Source of the DNA: Polaromonas sp. | GTDB taxonomy: Bacteria; Pseudomonadota; Gammaproteobacteria; Burkholderiales; Burkholderiaceae_C | Reading direction: 5' to 3' | Length of the DNA: 64,000 nt | NCBI RefSeq assembly: GCF_030680935.1 | Contig: NZ_JAUXUP010000038.1 | Span: forward strand, 90,649 to 154,648 | Part shown: piece after piece, positions 58,487-64,000 of the stretch | Layout of the letters: each line of letters begins with the position of its first letter | Numbering within the stretch: position 1 is the first letter of the stretch | Translations under genes and position numbers: made by a program | The notes under the pieces: generated by a model | What the model was told of the DNA's origin: nothing | Database searches by the model: none | The model's input: the letters and a program-made list of their open reading frames with translations, nothing else

Positions 58487-59365
58487 ATGCCTTTGCCTTA
58501 CCTGACCCAAGCCCGGGCGCCGCTGACCTGCGACATTGACGTCGTCAACGAATATGGCGAGCAGCAGAAAGTATCGATTCCTGCGGAGCGAGCCCTTACT
58601 GTGTACGTTGACAAGCGCGAGCTGGTCACCCTGATGACGCTGGGCGCACAGCCCGAGCTGCTGGTTCTGGGTTATTTGCGCAACCAGCGCCTGGTCGCGC
58701 AAGCCAGCGACATAGAGTCCATCACGGTCGATTGGGATGTAGGAGCGGCAGCGGTAAAAACGTGGCACGGCATCAAAGACATCGAAGAAAAAACCGCGAA
58801 ACGCGTGGTAACGACCGGCTGCGGCCAGGGCAGCGTGTTTGGCGGCCTGATGGACGAAGTGGACCAGATAGTTTTGCCTGCCGACGCCCACCTCACCCAG
58901 GGCCAGCTGTATGCCCTGGTCAACACCATCCGGCTCAAGGAGACCACCTACAAGTCGGCGGGCTCGGTGCACGCCTGTGCGCTGTTTGACGTGGCGGGCA
59001 GTGAGCCGAAGATGCTTTTATTCGTTGAGGATGTGGGCCGCCACAACGCCATCGACACCATTGCCGGCTGGATGTGGATGAATATGGCCGCCACACTCGC
59101 CCCCGGCGTTTCCGGTCTGGTGTTCTATACGACCGGCCGGCTGACCAGCGAGATGGTCATCAAATCGGCCCAGATGGGCGTGCCGATGGTGGTCTCGCGC
59201 AGCGGGATCACGCAGATGGGCCATCAGGTGGCGCAGGCGGTGGGTTTGTGCGCCATCGGGCGCGCGACCAACAGGCGTTTTGTCTGTTATTCCGCCCCGC
59301 AAAGGCTGCACCTGCAACCCGAACTCGCCGGACCGAAACTGCGCACGCCCGCCGAACCACGTTGA
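58487..59365 (+). CDS. fdhD: Formate dehydrogenase accessory sulfurtransferase FdhD
   Basis: Delivers sulfur to the molybdenum cofactor, needed for active formate dehydrogenase (292 aa). VVTTGCGQGSVFGG contains the conserved Cys pair region, EDVGRHNAIDTIAGW and FYTTGRLTSEMVIKSAQMG are FdhD signatures. It lies after the terminator of the FDH3 operon, probably with its own promoter; it could serve both formate dehydrogenases. Confidence 0.93.
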   Translation: MPLPYLTQARAPLTCDIDVVNEYGEQQKVSIPAERALTVYVDKRELVTLMTLGAQPELLVLGYLRNQRLVAQASDIESITVDWDVGAAAVKTWHGIKDIEEKTAKRVVTTGCGQGSVFGGLMDEVDQIVLPADAHLTQGQLYALVNTIRLKETTYKSAGSVHACALFDVAGSEPKMLLFVEDVGRHNAIDTIAGWMWMNMAATLAPGVSGLVFYTTGRLTSEMVIKSAQMGVPMVVSRSGITQMGHQVAQAVGLCAIGRATNRRFVCYSAPQRLHLQPELAGPKLRTPAEPR

Positions 59366-59390
59366 GCAAAGGCCGTGGCATGATGCCGCC

Positions 59391-60917
59391 ATGCACGACT
59401 TGGAACCGCAGGCCACGCGGCCCGGGCTTCCCCAACCCTTGACAGACGCCGCAGGCCCCGGCCAACGCGACGCAGTTCGCTTGCCGACCCTGCGCTGGAT
59501 CCAGGAAGGCCTGCGCGCTGCCTTTTTCCGGGTGCCCCGCGTTGCCGGCCATGGGCCCGCACCGTCGCAGATGTTGGCCGTGGCAGCGCTGGTGGGCGTG
59601 CTTGAAATTGCACTGCTGCGGCTGGAGATCGTCGGCCCGGCGCGTTTTGATACGCAGGCCTGGTTGTCCACCTGGTGGTTCACCGCATTGGGCGCAGGCC
59701 TTGCCTGGTGGGTTTTTGGCGGGCCGTCCGCAGTGCCGAAGCAATCAGGCAGCGCTGAGCTGCAACCTGCCGGACTGGCGGCTTTTCTGGTCCTCTGGCT
59801 GGCCGCATCATTGCCCAATCTTGTCCTTGCGCAGGCACTGATTGCTGCCATCGCCCACGGCTGGATACGCTCTGATGTATTTGCCGAAACCTGGTTTTAC
59901 TGGACCTTGTATGGGTTCTTCACCGCCTGGTCACTGGCTGTCAGCGCAGCGCTGATCTTGCGGTTTGCCGGACGGCACTGGCGCGCTGCGGTGTTTTCGC
60001 TGGCCTTGCTGGCGGCAACCGGCCTCAACCACTGGCAATTCGAGGCTCGCACCTGGGACAGCGACTCCACACGCAACGCTCAGGCCGAAGAAACGCGCCC
60101 CCGGCTGCGCCTTAGCCAGGAAACCCTGGAGGCGCAGCAGGTGTTGTGGCAGCGCACGGTGGATGCGCTCGCGTCGGAGCGTCCGGGCGTCGCTGATGTG
60201 TACGGCCTGGTGTTTGCGCCGTATGCGGCTGAAGACGTGTTCCTGCGCGAGAGTACGCTGGTCAGCCGCGTGCTGGCCGAGCGGTTCGACGCAGAGGGCC
60301 GGGTGATCCATCTGCTGAACCACGCCGGCACCGCGCTCACCCATCCGTGGGCGACGCCGCTGAACCTGCAGCGTGCCATTGAGGTGCTGGCCCAGCGCAT
60401 GGACCGCGAGAACGACGTGCTGGTGGTTTACCTGACCTCGCACGGCGCACGCGACTTCAAGCTTGCGGCTTCACACTGGCCGCTGGAAGTGCCGCCGCTC
60501 AGCCCCGGCGAGTTGCGCGCCGCGCTGGACAAGGCCGGCATCCGGCACCGCGTGATCGCGGTCTCTGCCTGTTATTCCGGCGGCTGGATCGATCAACTGG
60601 CCGACGACAACACGCTGATCATGACGGCAGCTGACGCCACCCACACCTCCTACGGCTGCGGCCGCTTGTCGGAGCTGACCTTTTTCGGCCGCGCCATGTT
60701 CGACGAACAGCTGCGCAACACCCTCTCTTTCGAGCAGGCGTTTGCGCGGGCGGTGCCAGTGATCCGGCAGCGCGAGATCGATGCCGGGAAGAATGACGGT
60801 TTTTCCAACCCGCAGATCAAAGTGGGCGCCAACATGGCCCTGGTGCTTCAGGCGCTGGAAAGGCGGCTGGCGGCCCTGCCCTTAGCTGCGCCGGCACTAA
60901 AAACCGTCCCTCCCTGA
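59391..60917 (+). CDS. Membrane-anchored C13-family peptidase (caspase-like)
   Basis: 508-aa protein. About six hydrophobic segments in the N-terminal half (residues about 60-80, 85-105, 120-140, 160-180, 185-205) are followed by a caspase/legumain-like domain (about 250-490). The catalytic His is in YLTSHGARD (about 350) and the catalytic Cys in VSACYSGG (about 393). The first ATG gives no clear signal peptide. Substrate unknown; such bacterial C13 peptidases are poorly studied. Confidence 0.78.
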   Translation: MHDLEPQATRPGLPQPLTDAAGPGQRDAVRLPTLRWIQEGLRAAFFRVPRVAGHGPAPSQMLAVAALVGVLEIALLRLEIVGPARFDTQAWLSTWWFTALGAGLAWWVFGGPSAVPKQSGSAELQPAGLAAFLVLWLAASLPNLVLAQALIAAIAHGWIRSDVFAETWFYWTLYGFFTAWSLAVSAALILRFAGRHWRAAVFSLALLAATGLNHWQFEARTWDSDSTRNAQAEETRPRLRLSQETLEAQQVLWQRTVDALASERPGVADVYGLVFAPYAAEDVFLRESTLVSRVLAERFDAEGRVIHLLNHAGTALTHPWATPLNLQRAIEVLAQRMDRENDVLVVYLTSHGARDFKLAASHWPLEVPPLSPGELRAALDKAGIRHRVIAVSACYSGGWIDQLADDNTLIMTAADATHTSYGCGRLSELTFFGRAMFDEQLRNTLSFEQAFARAVPVIRQREIDAGKNDGFSNPQIKVGANMALVLQALERRLAALPLAAPALKTVPP

Positions 60918-60947
60918 AGGGCGGGCGCTTTGCGGTAAGGTCGGTCC

Positions 60948-63491
60948 ATGAACCCTCTTTTCCTGAAACTCGGCTGGCGCACCCTGCTGCGCGACCTGCG
61001 TGCCGGTGAGCTGCGTTTGTTGATTGTGGCGGTCACGCTGGCCGTGGCGGCTCTGACGGCGGTTGGCTTTTTTGCCGACCGACTCAAAGGCGGCCTGCAG
61101 CGCGACGCGCGCCAGCTGCTGGGGGGTGATGCGGTGCTGCGCAGCGATGGTGTCACGCCAGAAGCCTTTGTGGCCAGGGCGCGCAACATAGGCCTGCAGG
61201 CTACGCTGACGGTCACCTTTCCGACCATGGGCCGCGCGCGTGAAGAAGAGGGTGGCGCCAGCAAACTGGTGGCCTTCAAGGCCGTGCCCGACGGGTACCC
61301 GCTGCGCGGCAACATGCGCGTGGCCGACAGCCCGGACGCCCCCGGAGCGATCACGCGCGAGATTCCGCTACCCGGCACCGCCTGGGCCGACGCTTCATTG
61401 CTCGACGCCCTGGGCCTGCAGCTTGGCCAGACGCTGTTGATGGGCGACGCCCAATTCAGGCTGGCACGGGTGATCGTGCAGGAGCCCGACCGGGGCGGCG
61501 GTTTTGCCAACTTCTCGCCGCGCGTGATGATCAACAGCGCCGACCTGGTCGCCACCGGTCTGATCCAGCCTGCCAGCCGCACCAACTACCGTTTTGCGGT
61601 GGCTGGCCCGGATGCAGCGGTGAAAGCCTATGTGCAATGGGCCACGCAAGAGATCAAGAAGGCCGAGTTTCGCGGCGTACGCATAGAGTCGCTGGAAAGC
61701 GGCAGCCCCGAGATGCGCCAGACCCTGGACCGTGCCGAAAAATTTCTGAACCTGGTGGCCTTGCTGGCGGCGCTGCTGAGCGCGGTGGCGGTGGCCATTG
61801 TGGCGCGCGGTTTTGCCGCCAAACACCTGGACGACTGCGCCATGCTGCGTGTGCTGGGCCAGCCGCAGCGCACGATTGCGCTGGCTTACACCTTTGAGTT
61901 TGTGCTGGTCGGCCTGGGCGCCAGTGCGCTGGGTGTGGCGATTGGTTTTGCAGTGCATTACGGCTTTGTGCTGCTGCTGGCCGGGCTGGTGGAAACCTCT
62001 CTGCCCGCTGCAACCTTGTGGCCGGCAGCATTTGGCATGGGCATGGGCCTGACCCTGCTGCTGGCGTTTGGCCTGCCGCCGGTGCTGCAACTGGCGCAGG
62101 TGCCGCCGCTGCGCGTGATCCGCCGCGATGTGGGCAACCTGCGGCCGGCGTCGCTCGCGGTGCTGCTGGTTGGCGTGCTGGGTTTTGCCGCCTTGCTGGT
62201 CGCGGCCAGCAGCGACCTCAAGCTGGGCCTGATCGCCGTGGGCGGTTTTGCCGGCGCAGTGCTGGTGTTTGCGCTGGCCAGTTTTGTGGCCGTCAAGCTG
62301 CTGCGCGCCAGTGTCAGTGAGCTTACCGCACCGCGCTGGCTGGTGCTGGCCACGCGCCAGCTGTCAGCGCGGCCAGCGTACGCGGTGGTGCAGGTCAGCG
62401 CACTGGCGGTCGGCCTGCTGGCGCTGATGCTGCTGGTGCTGCTTCGCACCGACCTGATCAGCAGCTGGCGCCGCGCCACACCCCCCGACGCACCGAATCG
62501 TTTTGTCATCAATGTGCAGCCTGAGCAGGGCGACGCCTTTCAGCAGGCGCTGCGCGACGGCGGTGTCAAAAAATTCGACTGGTACCCCATGATTCGTGGC
62601 CGGCTGGTGGCCGTCAACGGCAAGGAGGTCACGCCCGACGATTTTGAAGACGACCGTGCCAAACGGCTGGTGGACCGCGAGTTCAACCTGTCGCATGCGC
62701 AGCAGCAACCGTCACACAACGAGGTGGTCGCCGGGCGCTGGACACCGGACGAAGCAGGCGCCATCAGCGTCGAAGACGGCCTGGCCAAAACCCTGGGCCT
62801 GAAGATGGGCGACAGTCTGCGTTTTGACATAGGCGGGCAGATCAGCGAGGCCAAAATCACCAGCCTGCGCAAGGTGGACTGGGGCTCGATGCGCGTCAAC
62901 TTTTTTGTCATGTACCCTGTGGCCAAAATGACCGATGTGCCGGTGTCTTACATCAGCGCCTTTCGCGCGCCCGAGCGCGTGGTCGCTGTCGACGGCATCA
63001 GGCCGCGCAGCTTTGACAACGAACTCGTCAAGGCCTTTCCCAACATCACCAACGTTGATATGAGCGCCACCATCAACCAGGTGCAACGTGTGCTGGACCA
63101 GGTGATACGCGCGGTGGAATACCTGTTTGGCTTCACGCTGGCGGCGGGGCTGGTGGTGCTGTTTGCTGCCATCACCGCCACGCGTGAAGAACGCGCCAGG
63201 GAATTTGCCATCATGCGGGCCGTCGGTGCCCGCTCCTCGCTGCTGCGCCAGGTACAGCGCGCCGAGCTGGCGGGTGTGGGTCTGCTGGCCGGCTTTCTGG
63301 CGTCCATCGTGGCGCTGGCGGTGGGTTGGGGCCTGGCCCGCTTTGTGTTTGACTTTGCCTGGACTGGCTCCTGGACCGTGCCCTTGTTCGGCAGCCTGGC
63401 TGGCGCAGCGCTGGCGCTGGCCGCGGGTTGGTGGGGCTTGCGCTCGGTGCTCAATACGCCGGTCGTTGAAACCCTGAGAAAAGCCCAGTGA
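60948..63491 (+). CDS. FtsX-like ABC transporter permease (YbbP-type)
   Basis: 847-aa permease with two FtsX-like units: spans near residues 22-40 and 260-410 and again near 690-830, with large extracytoplasmic domains between. AVTLAVAALTAVGFFADRLK at the start and ATREERAREFAIMRAVGARS near 735 are typical of the YbbP group that extracts lipids or lipoproteins. The partner ATPase (YbbA-like) is not adjacent, as the upstream neighbour is the C13 peptidase gene. Confidence 0.85.
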   Translation: MNPLFLKLGWRTLLRDLRAGELRLLIVAVTLAVAALTAVGFFADRLKGGLQRDARQLLGGDAVLRSDGVTPEAFVARARNIGLQATLTVTFPTMGRAREEEGGASKLVAFKAVPDGYPLRGNMRVADSPDAPGAITREIPLPGTAWADASLLDALGLQLGQTLLMGDAQFRLARVIVQEPDRGGGFANFSPRVMINSADLVATGLIQPASRTNYRFAVAGPDAAVKAYVQWATQEIKKAEFRGVRIESLESGSPEMRQTLDRAEKFLNLVALLAALLSAVAVAIVARGFAAKHLDDCAMLRVLGQPQRTIALAYTFEFVLVGLGASALGVAIGFAVHYGFVLLLAGLVETSLPAATLWPAAFGMGMGLTLLLAFGLPPVLQLAQVPPLRVIRRDVGNLRPASLAVLLVGVLGFAALLVAASSDLKLGLIAVGGFAGAVLVFALASFVAVKLLRASVSELTAPRWLVLATRQLSARPAYAVVQVSALAVGLLALMLLVLLRTDLISSWRRATPPDAPNRFVINVQPEQGDAFQQALRDGGVKKFDWYPMIRGRLVAVNGKEVTPDDFEDDRAKRLVDREFNLSHAQQQPSHNEVVAGRWTPDEAGAISVEDGLAKTLGLKMGDSLRFDIGGQISEAKITSLRKVDWGSMRVNFFVMYPVAKMTDVPVSYISAFRAPERVVAVDGIRPRSFDNELVKAFPNITNVDMSATINQVQRVLDQVIRAVEYLFGFTLAAGLVVLFAAITATREERAREFAIMRAVGARSSLLRQVQRAELAGVGLLAGFLASIVALAVGWGLARFVFDFAWTGSWTVPLFGSLAGAALALAAGWWGLRSVLNTPVVETLRKAQ

Positions 63492-63493
63492 AC

Positions 63494-63910
63494 ATGCAAA
63501 TCGAAGAAAAACCACCGGGCACGCCGCCCTTTGCCACGCCTTTTGACTGGATGGGCGGCGAGGGCAAAGTCAAAGAGCTGGTCGACCGCTTTTACGACCT
63601 GATGGACATCGAGCCCGCCTACACGGCCCTGCGCGCCGCGCATGGCAGCGAACTGGTCAAGGCGCGCCAGCACCTGTTCTGGTTTTTATGCGGCTGGCTG
63701 GGTGGGCCGCAGCACTACACCGAAAGGTTTGGCCACCCCAAGCTGCGGCTGCGCCACATGCCTTTTGTCATCGGCATCCTCGAGCGCGACCAGTGGCTGG
63801 CCTGTATGGACCAGGCCATGGGCGAAACCGGTGTTGACGAGGCGCTACGTGCCCGCCTGCGCGAATCGTTTTTTCAGACGGCTGACTGGATGCGTAATTC
63901 ACCAGCTTAA
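63494..63910 (+). CDS. Group II truncated haemoglobin
   Basis: 138-aa globin (trHbII) that binds O2 or handles NO/peroxide. FYDLMDIEPAY, GWLGGPQHYTERFGHPKLRLRHMPF (proximal His and surroundings) and RDQWLACMDQA (the group II Trp at G8) are visible. ATG 63494 is used; a GTG at 63488 overlaps the permease stop and is also possible. Confidence 0.9.
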   Translation: MQIEEKPPGTPPFATPFDWMGGEGKVKELVDRFYDLMDIEPAYTALRAAHGSELVKARQHLFWFLCGWLGGPQHYTERFGHPKLRLRHMPFVIGILERDQWLACMDQAMGETGVDEALRARLRESFFQTADWMRNSPA

Positions 63911-63960
63911 GCGCCTGGCCTGTCCTGAGCTTGACGATGGATCGAGGCTGCTGCCCCTGT

Positions 63961-64000
63961 TGCTATTAATTCAGGAGCTGTTCACGCACAGCGGATATGG
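63961..64000 (-). repeat. Palindromic repeat, family A copy 8 (cut by window edge)
   Basis: On the minus strand the sequence ends ACAGCTCCTGAATTAATAGCA, matching the closing arm of copy 1. The rest lies outside the window. The 50 bp before it (63911-63960) contain only a degenerate CCTGAG..GATCGAGG stretch. Confidence 0.55.

Overview
The window looks like chromosomal DNA of a betaproteobacterium of the Comamonadaceae (Polaromonas/Rhodoferax-like). This rests on uniformly high GC, TRAP and family-5 ABC importers, a DUF3460-scpA pair, FDH1- and FDH3-type formate dehydrogenase clusters, and two families of small dispersed repeats scattered between and inside genes. The genus is inference. No rRNA, tRNA, CRISPR array, prophage or transposase gene was seen.

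Layout. 1-2823 (minus): a TRAP transporter (dctM cut by the window edge, dctQ, dctP), then a rhodanese and an M20 peptidase (plus). 5090-9838: a quorum-sensing locus with a CqsA/LqsA-type alpha-hydroxyketone synthase, a convergent histidine kinase-response regulator pair, and a LuxR-type regulator. A CTGTCAA-N2-TTGACAG box lies in front of the synthase and again at the start of luxR. 9977-18288: a peptide-type ABC importer with fused ATPases, followed by an M81 (MlrC) peptidase and an amidase, which looks like an uptake-and-hydrolysis cassette for an unknown amide or peptide. 18357-20753: coaX, a small membrane protein gene and a DUF883/YqjE/YqjK envelope trio.

20871-29500 (minus): a nine-gene vitamin gene string, thiC-thiO-thiS-thiG-thiE-panD-bioB-panB-panC, headed by a TPP riboswitch; thiE carries a degenerate ThiD-like N-terminal half. 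29696-33666 (minus): a two-partner secretion pair. 33899-41384: scpA, DUF3460, a lipoprotein, a SulP transporter, a 7TM-DISM protein with a degenerate GGDEF domain, and metG. 41551-48493: apbC, a LysR regulator and a soluble NAD-linked FDH1-type formate dehydrogenase whose alpha gene has an in-frame amber stop and carries repeat insertions. 48556-59365: a complete membrane-bound FDH3-type formate dehydrogenase cluster (DUF3305, DUF3306, polyferredoxin, TorD-like chaperone, Tat-signal peptide, catalytic, Fe-S and cytochrome b subunits, two small exported proteins) ending in fdhD. The window closes with a membrane-anchored C13 peptidase, an FtsX-like ABC permease and a truncated haemoglobin.

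The most interesting signals are the alpha-hydroxyketone signalling locus with its shared LuxR-box-like operator, the amber-interrupted formate dehydrogenase, and the roughly 55-60 bp palindromic repeats that sit in frame inside four genes.
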